DNA of 64,000 nucleotides from Mycolicibacterium sp. P9-22 (GCF_008329585.1 NZ_NPKP01000006.1:248001-312000); one strand, 5' to 3'. Positions 42,428 to 52,089 are shown, numbered from the stretch's first letter. Translations and numbers: made by a program. Notes: a model not told the origin generated them from the sequence alone.

Positions 42428-43336
42428 ATGGAGGTCCGACAACTCAAGTTCTTCCTGGCGGTGGTAGATCACGGTGGTTTCAGCAAGGCCGCCGAGCAAC
42501 TGATGGTCGCCCAGCCGTCCCTCTCGCAGGCCATCGCGGCATTCGAGAAGGAACTCGGCATCCCGCTGTTCCACCGCGTGGGGCGCGGCGTGGTGCTCAG
42601 CGAAGCCGGTCAGGTACTCGTCGGATCCGCTCGCACTGTGCTGCGCGATGTCGACGAGGCAACCGCGGCGGTCCGGGCGCTGAAGGGCTTGCGGGGCGGC
42701 CGGCTGGACCTGATCACCATGCCGTCGCCGGGCATGGAGCCGCTGACCACGATCCTGACGGCGTTCGCCACGTCCTACCCCGACGTGACCCTCAATGCCG
42801 AGGCGGGCTTCACCCCTGAGGAAATCCTGGGCAGCGTGCGCAGCGGCGCGTGCGAGATCGGGATCCTGGGATCACCGGCCCCCATCCAGGCCGCTGACCT
42901 GACCGTGGTGCCGCTGGAAGCTCAGGCACTGGTGCTGATTTCCGGCCCCGACGACCCGGTATCGCCGAGGCCCACCGTGCGTCGCGACGAACTCGACGGG
43001 TGCCGGCTCATCGTCTCGCAGCGCGGTTCACTCATGCGCGCACTCGTCGACGATGTCATCGCCGAAGGCACCCAGATCGCGATTGTCGCCGAGATCGCCC
43101 ACCGCACCTCCATCCTGCCGATGGTGCTCAACGGCCTCGGCCGTGCGGTGATGCCATCGGCCTGGACCGAGTCCGCGCGCCGCGCCGGTGCCCATGTGCA
43201 AACCATCGTGCCCGAGTCCTACCTGCACGTGGCGGCGGTCAGCCGTACCCGCCATCTCACCGCGCCGGCGGCCGCGCTGATGGACGAGGCGCGCCGTTAC
43301 GGCGCCGGAGTACACCGAAGGGCCGGCAGGACGTGA
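42428..43336 (+). CDS. LysR family transcriptional regulator
   Basis: The 302-residue regulator has the LysR helix-turn-helix (MEVRQLKFFLAVVDHGGFSK, then AAEQLMVAQPSLSQAI) and a periplasmic-binding-protein-like effector domain from about residue 90. The start is ATG 42428. It is divergent from the tartrate/D-malate-type dehydrogenase and dctA and faces a CTATCGATAG palindrome. It most likely activates them in response to a dicarboxylate or hydroxy-acid. Confidence 0.86.
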   Translation: MEVRQLKFFLAVVDHGGFSKAAEQLMVAQPSLSQAIAAFEKELGIPLFHRVGRGVVLSEAGQVLVGSARTVLRDVDEATAAVRALKGLRGGRLDLITMPSPGMEPLTTILTAFATSYPDVTLNAEAGFTPEEILGSVRSGACEIGILGSPAPIQAADLTVVPLEAQALVLISGPDDPVSPRPTVRRDELDGCRLIVSQRGSLMRALVDDVIAEGTQIAIVAEIAHRTSILPMVLNGLGRAVMPSAWTESARRAGAHVQTIVPESYLHVAAVSRTRHLTAPAAALMDEARRYGAGVHRRAGRT

Positions 43337-43442
43337 CCGACCTCGCAGCATACGATCGGCACCGGCGGGGTACCCATGGGACCCGCCGCTCAAAGCCGAG
43401 CAGCGCATATCAGAAGTACGCCGCTGAGCAGTGAGGACGTCC

Positions 43443-45593
43443 ATGCCGGTATCCCCCACACCGTCGAACAACCAGGTAGCCGAGCAGCAGGTCTGGCCGG
43501 GAAAGGCCTACCCGCTGGGTGCGACCTATGACGGTTCCGGTACCAACTTCGCGCTCTTCAGCGAGGTCGCCGAACGGGTGGATCTCTGCCTCTTCGACGA
43601 GGACGGTACCGAGACGAGGTTTCGGCTGCCCGAGGTGGACGCGTTCGTCTGGCACGGCTTCCTGCCGACGGTGGAACCGGGCCAGCGGTACGGATACCGG
43701 GTGCACGGACCTCATGACCCGGCCGCCGGTGACCGGTGCAATCCGAACAAGCTGCTGCTGGATCCTTATGCCAAGGCCATCGACGGGACCTTCCAGTGGG
43801 ACCAGTCGCTGTTCGGATACAACTTCGGGGAACCCGACAGCCGCAACGATGACGACTCGGCGGCCAGCATGCCGAAGTCGGTGGTGATCAACCCGTTCTT
43901 CGACTGGGGCATCGACCGCCCGCCGCAGCGCGAGTACGCCGACAGCTTCATCTACGAGGCGCACGTCAAGGGACTGACCGAGACCCACCCCGACATCCCC
44001 GACACCATCCGTGGGACGTACGCCGCGATCGGCCATCCGGCGATCATCGATCACCTCAAGGCACTCGGAGTCACCGCCATCGAATTGATGCCGGTGCACC
44101 ATTTCGCCAACGACTCGACCCTGATCGACAAGGGCCTGTCCAACTACTGGGGTTACAACACCATCGGGTTCTTCGCCCCCGACTCGAAGTACTCCAGCAG
44201 CGGTACCCCCGGCGGGCAGGTGCAGGAGTTCAAGGCGATGGTGCGTACCCTGCACGAAGCCGGTATCGAGGTGATCCTGGATGTGGTCTACAACCACACC
44301 GCCGAGGGCAACCACCTCGGCCCCACGGTGTCGATGCGCGGGATCGACAATGCCGCCTACTACCGGCTCGTCGATGACGACAAACGCTATTACATGGACT
44401 ACACCGGAACCGGCAACAGCCTCAACGTCGGGCACCCGCATTCGCTGCAGCTGATCATGGATTCGTTGCGGTACTGGGTCACCGAGATGCACGTCGACGG
44501 TTTCCGTTTCGACCTGGCCTCGACGCTGGCCCGCGAGTTCTACGATGTCGACAAGCTGTCAACATTCTTCGAACTGGTGCAACAGGATCCGACGGTCAGC
44601 CAGGTGAAGCTCATCGCCGAGCCCTGGGATGTCGGCCCCGGCGGCTATCAGGTGGGTAACTTCCCGCCGCAGTGGACGGAGTGGAACGGCAAGTACCGCG
44701 ACACGGTGCGCGATTTCTGGCGCGGCGAGGCAGCCAGCCTCGGTGAGTTCGCGTCCCGTCTCACCGGATCGGCGGACCTCTACGAGCAGAGCGCGCGCCG
44801 CCCGGTCGCCTCGATCAACTTCGTGATCGCCCACGACGGGTTTACGTTGCGAGACCTGGTGTCCTACAACGAAAAACACAACGATGCCAACGGTGAGGGC
44901 AACAACGACGGCGAGAGCCACAACAGGTCCTGGAACTGCGGGGTGGAGGGGCCCACCGACGATCCGGAGATCACCGCCCTGCGCAAACAGCAGGAACGCA
45001 ACTTCCTCACCACCCTGCTGCTGTCCCAGGGCGTACCCATGATCTGCCACGGCGACGAGCTCGGCCGCACCCAGGGTGGCAACAACAACGGCTACTGCCA
45101 GGACAACGAAATCACCTGGGTCGACTGGGGGAACGCCGATCAGGAGCTGATGGAATTCGCCGGTCGGGTCTCGGCGCTTCGCGCCGAGCATGCGGTGTTC
45201 CGCAGGCGCCGGTTCTTCAACGGCCGGCCGGTCCGACAACGCGGATCTGCCGGCGTGCCCGACATCTCCTGGTTCCGGCCCGACGGTACCGAGATGAACG
45301 ACGAGGATTGGGACACCGGATTCGGCAAGTCGATCGCCGTCTACCTCAACGGCAACGGCATACCCGACCTGGACGCGCGGGGCCAGCGGGTCACCGACGA
45401 CTCGTTCGTGGTGTGCTTCAACGGTCACCACGAGCCCCTCGAATTCGTCCTGCCCCCGAAGGAGTTCGGGCCGGCGTGGCACACCGTCATCGACACCGCG
45501 GCGCCGGCCGGCACCAGCGATGAAACCGTCCCCGCGGGTGCTTCCCGCAAGGTCGCCGCACGCTCGGTCACGGTGTTCCAACAGGCGCAGTGA
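43443..45593 (+). CDS. glgX: Glycogen debranching enzyme GlgX
   Basis: The 716-residue GH13 isoamylase-type protein has an N-terminal CBM48 (about 15-110) and the catalytic barrel. The nucleophile is Asp357 (GFRFDLAS), the acid/base Glu393 (LIAEPWD) and the transition-state Asp465 (AHDGF). YNHTAEGNHLGP and GNNNGYCQDNEITW confirm GlgX/TreX. It cleaves alpha-1,6 branches of glycogen. ATG 43443 is preferred over GTG 43431 by its GAGGACG spacing. The treY-treZ partners common in mycobacteria are not adjacent. It is followed by the RsbQ-like gene 24 bases later. Confidence 0.93.
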   Translation: MPVSPTPSNNQVAEQQVWPGKAYPLGATYDGSGTNFALFSEVAERVDLCLFDEDGTETRFRLPEVDAFVWHGFLPTVEPGQRYGYRVHGPHDPAAGDRCNPNKLLLDPYAKAIDGTFQWDQSLFGYNFGEPDSRNDDDSAASMPKSVVINPFFDWGIDRPPQREYADSFIYEAHVKGLTETHPDIPDTIRGTYAAIGHPAIIDHLKALGVTAIELMPVHHFANDSTLIDKGLSNYWGYNTIGFFAPDSKYSSSGTPGGQVQEFKAMVRTLHEAGIEVILDVVYNHTAEGNHLGPTVSMRGIDNAAYYRLVDDDKRYYMDYTGTGNSLNVGHPHSLQLIMDSLRYWVTEMHVDGFRFDLASTLAREFYDVDKLSTFFELVQQDPTVSQVKLIAEPWDVGPGGYQVGNFPPQWTEWNGKYRDTVRDFWRGEAASLGEFASRLTGSADLYEQSARRPVASINFVIAHDGFTLRDLVSYNEKHNDANGEGNNDGESHNRSWNCGVEGPTDDPEITALRKQQERNFLTTLLLSQGVPMICHGDELGRTQGGNNNGYCQDNEITWVDWGNADQELMEFAGRVSALRAEHAVFRRRRFFNGRPVRQRGSAGVPDISWFRPDGTEMNDEDWDTGFGKSIAVYLNGNGIPDLDARGQRVTDDSFVVCFNGHHEPLEFVLPPKEFGPAWHTVIDTAAPAGTSDETVPAGASRKVAARSVTVFQQAQ

Positions 45594-45617
45594 CCGGCTG
45601 GTTCTATGCTGCACCCC

Positions 45618-46418
45618 ATGGGCGTAGTGGCCAGGAACAACATCAAGACCGTGGGCGATCGGGACGCTCCCATCTTGCTGCTGGCCCATGGGTTCGGCTG
45701 CGACCAGAACCTGTGGCGACCCATCGTCGAGCGGCTGCAGTCCGATTTCCGGATCGTGCTGATGGACCACGTCGGTGCGGGCGCCTCCGATCCCGCGGCG
45801 TGGGACGCCGAGAAGTACTCGACGCTGTCCGCGTATGCGGCCGACGTGTTGGACATCGTGGACGAACTCAACCTGCGCGACGTGGTGTTCGTCGGCCATT
45901 CGGTGGCGGCGATGATCGGCGCGCTGGCGGTCATCGCCGATCCCGGTCGATTCGCCAAACTCATCATGGTGACCCCGTCACCGCGCTATATCGACGACGG
46001 TGACTATCACGGCGGGTTCTCCGAAGACGATATCGACGAACTGCTGGAATCCATCGACGCGAACTACCTCGGTTGGTCAAAGGCGATGGCGCCGGTCATC
46101 ATGGGCAATCCCGACCGCCCCGATCTGCACGCCGAACTGGAGGCAACGTTCTGCCGGACCGATCCCGCCTGCGCCAAGGTGTTCGCCCGCGCTACGTTCC
46201 TGTCCGACAATCGATCTGACCTCCCGCGCATATCGGTGCCGACGCTGATCGTCGAGTGCGCCCAGGACGCCATCGCCCCGCGTACCGTCGGTACCTTCGT
46301 CCAGCGCCAGATTTCGGGCAGCCGTCTGGTCACCCTCGACGCGATGGGCCATTGCCCGCACGTGAGTGATCCCGACGCGACCGCGTCGGCCATCGCCGCG
46401 TTCGCCGCCACGCCATGA
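45618..46418 (+). CDS. RsbQ-like alpha/beta hydrolase
   Basis: The 266-residue hydrolase is like Bacillus subtilis RsbQ. The N-terminus reads MGVVARNNIKTVG, the nucleophile elbow VGHSVAAMIG (Ser95), the acid in VECAQDAIAP and the His in MGHCPHVSDP. In Bacillus RsbQ hydrolyses an unidentified small molecule and activates the PAS phosphatase RsbP during energy stress. Start ATG 45618 matches the family N-terminus better than 45606. Its stop overlaps the ATG of the PAS-PP2C gene at 46415, which shows the classical RsbQ-RsbP pairing. Confidence 0.88.
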   Translation: MGVVARNNIKTVGDRDAPILLLAHGFGCDQNLWRPIVERLQSDFRIVLMDHVGAGASDPAAWDAEKYSTLSAYAADVLDIVDELNLRDVVFVGHSVAAMIGALAVIADPGRFAKLIMVTPSPRYIDDGDYHGGFSEDDIDELLESIDANYLGWSKAMAPVIMGNPDRPDLHAELEATFCRTDPACAKVFARATFLSDNRSDLPRISVPTLIVECAQDAIAPRTVGTFVQRQISGSRLVTLDAMGHCPHVSDPDATASAIAAFAATP

Positions 46419-47599
46419 CCGGCCTCGACTTCGAGGATTTCTGGGACAAGTCGCCGTCCGGACACCTGATCCTTGCCGCCGACGGCCGCATCGTCAGCGC
46501 GAACGCCACCATCGTGGGATGGCTGCGCTACCCCAAGGGTGCTCTGCACGAGAAGTCGTTCGCCGACCTGTTGACCACCGGCGGAAGGATCCACTACGAA
46601 ACCCATTTCGTTCCGCTGTTGCGGATGACCGGCACGCTCGAGGGTGTCACCGTCGATATGTTGGCCTCCGACGGTGAACGGCTACCGATGTTCCTGACCG
46701 CCAACGTCAAGGCGGCCACCGCGGAATCTCCCGAGCTGTGGCGGGTCACCGCGGTCGACGCCAGCGACCGCCGGGCCTACGAACGCGAACTCCTCGCGGA
46801 ACGCCGCCGCGCCGAGACCGAGCATGAGCGTGCACGTGCATTCGCCGAACGGCTGCGCCGCTCGCTGCACCCGCCGTTGCTGTCCCCGCCGCCCGGGTTG
46901 GAAGCCGCCGATCACTACCACACCGCGTCGGCCGACGATGTGGGCGGCGATTTCTACGATCTGTTCCCGCTGTCGCCGAACACCTGGGGCTTCTTTCTCG
47001 GCGATGTCGCGGGCAAGGGGGTCGATGCGGCCGTCGTCACCACCCTGACCCGCTACGTCCTGCGCTCGGCCGCGGTCTTCGACGACGCCCCGGTGCAGGT
47101 GCTGCACAACTTGAACACGGTGCTGCACCAGCAACTGGGTATCGAGCGCCACCGGCTGTGCACCGTGGTCTATGGAAACCTGACACCACGCGATGCCGGA
47201 TTCGACGTCGATCTCGCCAGCGCCGGTCACCTGCCCCCGTTGCTGCTCGCCGGTGACGGGAACGCCTACTTCGCCGACACCATCGGCGGCCAGGCCGTCG
47301 GCATGATCGAGGATCCCCACATCTTCAGCAGCCGAATGCATCTCGGGCCCGGCGACACCCTGGTGCTCTACACCGACGGTTTGACCGAGGCACGAGTCGG
47401 TCCCGGCGTCGAACGCTACGACGACGACGGTGCGCTGTTGCGGTTCGCCCGCCGGCAGGCACCGGCCAGTGCCGCCGAGATCGTCGAGGCCGTCCGGGGT
47501 CTGCTCGACGAACTGGGCACCGGAGTCGAGGACGATGCCGCGGTGCTCGCTTTCGGGGTGCCGCGGGGCGGCGACGCGCAGGCCGAGGCTGGTTTTTGA
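46415..47599 (+). CDS. RsbP-like PAS-PP2C serine phosphatase
   Basis: The 394-residue protein has a PAS domain (about 5-115, DFWDKSPSGHLILAADGRIVSAN), a coiled-coil linker (about 120-152, ERELLAERRRAETEHE) and a PP2C/SpoIIE-type phosphatase domain (about 160-385, ADDVGGDFYDLF, GDVAGKG, LYTDGLTEAR, EDDAAVLAF), with the metal-binding Asp residues present. It would dephosphorylate an anti-anti-sigma protein and so release a stress sigma factor. It is translationally coupled to the RsbQ-like gene. A sensor heme or flavin in PAS cannot be decided from the sequence. Confidence 0.88.
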   Translation: MTGLDFEDFWDKSPSGHLILAADGRIVSANATIVGWLRYPKGALHEKSFADLLTTGGRIHYETHFVPLLRMTGTLEGVTVDMLASDGERLPMFLTANVKAATAESPELWRVTAVDASDRRAYERELLAERRRAETEHERARAFAERLRRSLHPPLLSPPPGLEAADHYHTASADDVGGDFYDLFPLSPNTWGFFLGDVAGKGVDAAVVTTLTRYVLRSAAVFDDAPVQVLHNLNTVLHQQLGIERHRLCTVVYGNLTPRDAGFDVDLASAGHLPPLLLAGDGNAYFADTIGGQAVGMIEDPHIFSSRMHLGPGDTLVLYTDGLTEARVGPGVERYDDDGALLRFARRQAPASAAEIVEAVRGLLDELGTGVEDDAAVLAFGVPRGGDAQAEAGF

Positions 47600-47757
47600 A
47601 CCTCACGGTTGCACCCCGACGCGTCACCTGAACTCCGGGTACAGAAGCAACCATTCACCCTCGGCACCTCTGACGGTACGCCTGAAGTATCAAGAACGGG
47701 ACCCATCCTCAACCAGTAATTTGTTTGCACCTCCGACGATGTGGCTACCGACCAGTC

Positions 47758-48009
47758 ATGGCTGAATCTTCTGTTGACGGTCTCATCGACGCGGTGGCCC
47801 CCGGCGATATCGTCGCCCTCGACCGTGGCGACGGCGAGCACGCCTACAAAGTGGTCCACAAGGAGGAGGCCGATTCGGGCTACCTGATCACCTTCGAGGG
47901 CGATGACGGTGAGACGTTCCAGCTCCAAGTGGCCGCCGGCACCCCGGTGAAGCGGTCGCTGGAGTCCAAGTGGGAGTCGGCGCAGAGCCCGACACCGCAT
48001 TCACCGTGA
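47758..48009 (+). CDS. Small acidic conserved-type protein, unknown function
   Basis: The 83-residue acidic protein starts at ATG 47758, 158 bases after the phosphatase gene. It shows a single beta-rich domain with EHAYKVVHKEEADSGYLITF and DDGETFQLQVAAG, so an SH3-like barrel is plausible. There is no signal peptide or Cys. The next gene starts 5 bases after its stop. I do not recognise its family and infer no function. Confidence 0.65.
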   Translation: MAESSVDGLIDAVAPGDIVALDRGDGEHAYKVVHKEEADSGYLITFEGDDGETFQLQVAAGTPVKRSLESKWESAQSPTPHSP

Positions 48010-48014
48010 CGCCG

Positions 48015-48689
48015 ATGGACACCGTCGAGTACGCCCCGAGCCGGTCGGCCGACCTGTACGGAGAGCCGTCCCGGCCGACCGTGCTGTTGTGGCACGGCAC
48101 GCAAACCGACTCGCGCCCGGCGGTCGGTGTCCTCGCCGAAGCCATCGCCGAGCTCGGTGTCGGAGTGATCGCCCCGGACTGGGATTCCCATGCCGCCGAC
48201 GGCGGACGTGCGGATCTGCTGAATTCGGTACGGTTCGCGCTCACCCGATCCGCCGGTGCGGATCTCCTGCTCGTGGGCTGGTCGCTTGGAGGAGTTGCCG
48301 CGGCCGGACTGACACTGCGTGCGCGGCAGTTCAATGTTCCTGTCGCGCACACCGTCTGCTTGGGCGGGGCGTTCATGGTGGATGATCCGATCACCGGTGG
48401 CCCCGTCCTGCGGGATATTCCCGACACCGCTGCGCGCACGCCGTTCAGCCTGCTTGTCGGCGACGCTGACGATGTGGTGCCCGCTTCGGCCGCCGTCCAG
48501 TTCGCGGCCCGTCTGCAGGCTCTGGACTGGCCGGTCGAGATCGTCGAAATCGCCGCGGATCACGGTTCGATAGCCGGGGCGCGCTACGACGCCGCCGCCG
48601 ACCGTTATGAGCCGGGCCACGACGCAGCGACGGGGGCCGTCGCCCGCGCGGTCGCCACCCATATCGCCCCCGTGGCGGCGGGCACCTGA
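48015..48689 (+). CDS. Alpha/beta hydrolase (dienelactone-hydrolase-like fold)
   Basis: The 224-residue protein has LLWHGTQTDSRP near the oxyanion region, a Ser nucleophile in VGWSLGGVAAAG, Asp in LLVGDADDVVPA and His in AADHGSIAG. It lacks a signal peptide. Its start (ATG 48015) is 5 bases after the small acidic gene, so both are probably co-transcribed. The substrate is unknown. The end is followed by a convergent LLM oxidoreductase gene. Confidence 0.8.
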   Translation: MDTVEYAPSRSADLYGEPSRPTVLLWHGTQTDSRPAVGVLAEAIAELGVGVIAPDWDSHAADGGRADLLNSVRFALTRSAGADLLLVGWSLGGVAAAGLTLRARQFNVPVAHTVCLGGAFMVDDPITGGPVLRDIPDTAARTPFSLLVGDADDVVPASAAVQFAARLQALDWPVEIVEIAADHGSIAGARYDAAADRYEPGHDAATGAVARAVATHIAPVAAGT

Positions 48690-48707
48690 CGCGGTGCGGT
48701 TCGGTGC

Positions 48708-49664
48708 CTATTGACGCAGTTGCGGCAGCACATCACGCTGCCAGGCGGCGAAGAAGCCCTCCATGTCCGGACCGATCTGCGATACGTAGACCTCATCGAC
48801 GCCGGCGTCGAGGTACTGGCGGACCTGGCCGGCATGTTTGTCGGTGTCCGGCCCGCAGGCCACCGAATCCGCAATGTCCTGCTTCGGGACGAGTTGCTGT
48901 AGCGCGGCGAAATCGGTTGGCCGCGGCAGTATCTGGGCGGACTGGCCGGGGAGGCCCTGGTTACCCCAGATCCGATGCGCCGTGTCGATCGCGGCGTCGG
49001 CATCGGTGTCCCAGCACACCTTGGTGCCGGCCTGCACCGGTTTGTCCCCACCACCGGATGACCGGAAGGTCTGCACCAGGTCGGCTTCCGGGGTGACCAG
49101 CACATAGCCATCGCCGATCCGGCCGGCAAGCTCGGCGGCCTGCGGCCCGAATCCCGAGACGTAGATGGGCACCGGCTGGTCCGGCCGGGTGTAGATGCGT
49201 GCCTCCTGCACCTCGTAATGCACGCCGTGGTGGCTCACTTCATCGCCGCGGAGCAGCAGCCTGATCACCTCGACCGCCTCCTCCAGCATTTCCTGACGGA
49301 GACCGACCGACGGCCACGGGTCGCCGAGGATGTGTTCGTTGAGGGCCTCGCCGCTACCGACGCCCAGCACGAACCTGCCATCGAGCTGGACCGCCGCTGT
49401 CGCGGCGGCCTGGGCGATGATGGCCGGATGGATGCGCACCGTAGGGCAGGTCACGGCGGTGGACACCGGCAGCGAGGTGGCCTCCGACAGCGCTCCGATC
49501 ACACCCCAAACGAACGCGCTCTGTCCCTGTTCGTCGTTCCATGGATGGAAGTGATCCGAGATCCACAGCGCATCGAAGCCCGCATCCTCGGCGCGCTTGG
49601 CTTGGTCGACGAGTTCCTTCGGGGTGAACTGCTCACTCGACAAGAAGTATCCGATTTTTGCCAT
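48708..49664 (-). CDS. LLM-class F420-dependent oxidoreductase (G6PDH-like branch)
   Basis: The 318-residue luciferase-like TIM barrel has the signatures AKIGYFLSSEQFTPKEL, ALWISDHFHPWNDEQGQSAFVW, LDGRFVLGVGSGEALNEHILG and IYVSGFGPQAAELAGRIGDGYV of the branch that includes F420-dependent glucose-6-phosphate dehydrogenase and hydroxymycolic acid dehydrogenase. Those enzymes share the GSGEALNEH motif. It would transfer hydride to F420. The exact substrate is not certain. ATG 49664 is chosen, with GTG 49670 as an alternative. Confidence 0.85.
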   Translation of the reverse strand: MAKIGYFLSSEQFTPKELVDQAKRAEDAGFDALWISDHFHPWNDEQGQSAFVWGVIGALSEATSLPVSTAVTCPTVRIHPAIIAQAAATAAVQLDGRFVLGVGSGEALNEHILGDPWPSVGLRQEMLEEAVEVIRLLLRGDEVSHHGVHYEVQEARIYTRPDQPVPIYVSGFGPQAAELAGRIGDGYVLVTPEADLVQTFRSSGGGDKPVQAGTKVCWDTDADAAIDTAHRIWGNQGLPGQSAQILPRPTDFAALQQLVPKQDIADSVACGPDTDKHAGQVRQYLDAGVDEVYVSQIGPDMEGFFAAWQRDVLPQLRQ

Positions 49665-49743
49665 GGGCACGGTCTACCCGCAACCTCAGCGTTTATGCGT
49701 AGCCCAACCGGGGAATTCGGACGGCGCCCGCCGGACGGAGGGG

Positions 49744-51564
49744 ATGGATGTGTCGGCAGCACCCGAACTCGAACCATCGGTTCCCGGCCGCCGGGAAAAC
49801 ACCTATCGGACATCGGGTTACGCCGATCTTCGAAGTTATGCGGCCGTGGGAGATGGCCGCACCGTGGCGTTGATCGCTCAGGACGGCGGTATCGACTGGC
49901 TGCCAATTCCTCAGTTGGATTCGCTTCCGGCGTTCGCCGGCCTGCTGGATGCCACCAACGGCGGGCGGCTTGAGTTGGCCCCGGCCGCGGACTTTCACAC
50001 GGAGCGCCGCTACTTACCCGGAACCAACGTCCTGGAGACAACTCACACGACCACCACGGGCCGGGTGCGCGTCACCGATGCGCTGAACGTCGGCGTCGAC
50101 GGACGACTGCCCTGGACCGAGTTGGTCCGCCGGGTCGAAGGTGTCGACGGTGCCGTCGAGATGCAGTGGCAGGTCACTCCCGGGACGTGCTTCAACACCG
50201 CCTCGCCGTGGACTCGCCAAACCCCGCACGGCAGCGTTCTGCGGGTACGTGATCTGAGCCTCGGAGTCGCAGTGTCTGACGAACTGCACTTCGATACGAC
50301 CGACCAATCCGTCTTCGGCCGCTTCACGGTCCGCGCCGACGAGCGCCGGGTCGTGGCTGTTCAGGCCGCACATGCCGAACCGTTGATGCTCTCATCGGCA
50401 ACTGATATCGATGCCGGACTGGACCGCACCATCGGGGTGTGGCGTAACTGGTCTGAGCAGTTCGACTGCGCCGGGCGGTGGAGCGATGCGGTTCGGCGCA
50501 GTGTGCTGATGCTCAAGACGCTCATCTGCAATCCGACCGGATCAATCGCCGCCGCAGCCACCACCTCGCTTCCGGAACAGGTTGCGGGGGGCAAGAATTG
50601 GGACTATCGCTACGCGTGGATCAGGGACGCCGCATACACGATGTCTGCACTGCGCCGATTCGGGATCCGCGAGGAGACACACGCCGCGGTCGGCTGGCTG
50701 CTGCGGACAGCGCGGCAGCACGGGCCGACAATGGGGGTTTTCTTCCGTCTGGACGGCTCAGCCCCGGATCCGGTGTGCAAGTACGAGGTGCCCGGCTGGC
50801 GCGGTATCGGACCGGTGGTCACCGGTAACCGCGCCGACGAGCAGCTGCAGCTCAGCGTGTTCGCGGACCTCTTCGACACCGTCCGGTTGTATGCCGACAG
50901 CGGCCACGTCCTCGATACCGAAACCGGCCACCTGCTCACCGGTTTCGCCGATCAGGCCTGTGACAGCTGGCGCAGCCGCGACGCAGGCATGTGGGAGCTG
51001 CCCCAGATCGAGCACTACACCAGCTCCAAGATCGGCTGCTGGCATGCGCTGCGCTGCGCTGTGCACCTGGCCGAATTGGGGCAGATTCCCGGCGACCCCG
51101 AGCGATGGGCCCGGGAGGCCGAACGCATCCGGGAGTGGGTGCAGCGGCGGTGCTGGTCGGAGGAGCTACAGAGCTACGAGTGGTACCCGGGTAGCGGTCG
51201 GCTCGACGCGTCGGTACTTCTGCATGCCGGTACCGGCTTCGACCGTGGACCGCGCATGTCGGCCACCCTGGACGCGATTCGCCGCGAGCTGGGCCACGGC
51301 CCCTGGCTCTACCGGTTCTCCGGCGCCCGTCAGCAGGGCGAGGGTGCTTTCGTGGCGTGCGCGTTCTGGGCGGTCTCGGCTTTGCACCACGTCGGCCGAC
51401 CGGCCGAGGCTCGCGACCTGATGGACCAACTGGTCCGGCAAACGAACGACGTGGGTGTGCTGTCCGAAATGATCAACCCTGCCGACGGCTCATTCCTGGG
51501 CAATCTACCTCAGGGTTTGAGCCATCTGGCACTCATCGGGGCGGCCTTGGACCTTGCCGACTGA
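49744..51564 (+). CDS. GH15 family glycoside hydrolase (trehalase/glucoamylase-like)
   Basis: The 606-residue protein has a beta-sandwich N-terminal domain (about 25-265) and an (alpha/alpha)6 GH15 barrel. Likely catalytic acids are Glu418 (GMWELPQ) and Glu575 (LSEMINPADGSFLGN); KNWDYRYAWIRDAAY is the substrate-binding block. In mycobacteria such proteins act as trehalases or glucoamylase-like hydrolases. ATG 49744 or GTG 49750 could start it, given GGAGGGG at 49737-49743. It lies among other alpha-glucan genes (glgX at 43443, GH13 at 52090). Confidence 0.86.
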   Translation: MDVSAAPELEPSVPGRRENTYRTSGYADLRSYAAVGDGRTVALIAQDGGIDWLPIPQLDSLPAFAGLLDATNGGRLELAPAADFHTERRYLPGTNVLETTHTTTTGRVRVTDALNVGVDGRLPWTELVRRVEGVDGAVEMQWQVTPGTCFNTASPWTRQTPHGSVLRVRDLSLGVAVSDELHFDTTDQSVFGRFTVRADERRVVAVQAAHAEPLMLSSATDIDAGLDRTIGVWRNWSEQFDCAGRWSDAVRRSVLMLKTLICNPTGSIAAAATTSLPEQVAGGKNWDYRYAWIRDAAYTMSALRRFGIREETHAAVGWLLRTARQHGPTMGVFFRLDGSAPDPVCKYEVPGWRGIGPVVTGNRADEQLQLSVFADLFDTVRLYADSGHVLDTETGHLLTGFADQACDSWRSRDAGMWELPQIEHYTSSKIGCWHALRCAVHLAELGQIPGDPERWAREAERIREWVQRRCWSEELQSYEWYPGSGRLDASVLLHAGTGFDRGPRMSATLDAIRRELGHGPWLYRFSGARQQGEGAFVACAFWAVSALHHVGRPAEARDLMDQLVRQTNDVGVLSEMINPADGSFLGNLPQGLSHLALIGAALDLAD

Positions 51565-51625
51565 CGTTGCTGCGGTTTCCCGGGTCACCGGGCCGGGTAG
51601 TCCGCTGCCAACGGACGGAAGGTCA

Positions 51626-52081
51626 ATGGACATGAGTACTGGACACGGGAAACACGCACGCAGGACACCGCACACGACGGTGCTCAGCCTGTCCATCTCA
51701 TTCGCGGTCGCATTCGCCGCAGTCGTCACCGCGTTCATCATGCACCTGGCGGATTCCGGCACCGCGGCACCGCGCCCCGAACCCGCACCCGTCGCCGTCA
51801 CCGCGCCCGTCATCCAGGAAGGACGGCTGATCGCGATCTCACCGGATTCGTTGACCGCCCAGGGGCCCGACGGTGTGGCGCGCACCTATCGCGTCGATGG
51901 CCAGACACACGGGATCACCGCGGCCGGAAGCCAACTCGGGGGAACGGCAGCGAGTTTCGCCCTCAATGACGAGGTGTCGATCATCGGCGTGACGCGCGGG
52001 GGAGACAATGTAGCCACCACGGTGGTGCACCGCGATGTCGCGAATCTCAACGGCGCGCCGATAGACTACGCGCTGCCCTGA
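51626..52081 (+). CDS. Membrane-anchored extracytoplasmic protein, unknown
   Basis: The 151-residue protein has a cationic N-terminus (HGKHARRTPH), one transmembrane segment (about residues 20-45, VLSLSISFAVAFAAVVTAFI) and an extracytoplasmic beta-rich domain with QEGRLIAISPDSLTAQGPDG-like text that resembles a small OB or SH3-like barrel. The start is ATG 51626, with a GGACGGAAGG site. It ends 9 bases before the convergent GH13 gene. I recognise no family. Confidence 0.68.
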   Translation: MDMSTGHGKHARRTPHTTVLSLSISFAVAFAAVVTAFIMHLADSGTAAPRPEPAPVAVTAPVIQEGRLIAISPDSLTAQGPDGVARTYRVDGQTHGITAAGSQLGGTAASFALNDEVSIIGVTRGGDNVATTVVHRDVANLNGAPIDYALP

Positions 52082-52089
52082 TCTTTCAG

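Noticed and set aside
44559..45899. Long minus-strand open frame opposite glgX
   Set aside because: No homology-like motif; it follows codon bias of the antisense GlgX gene.
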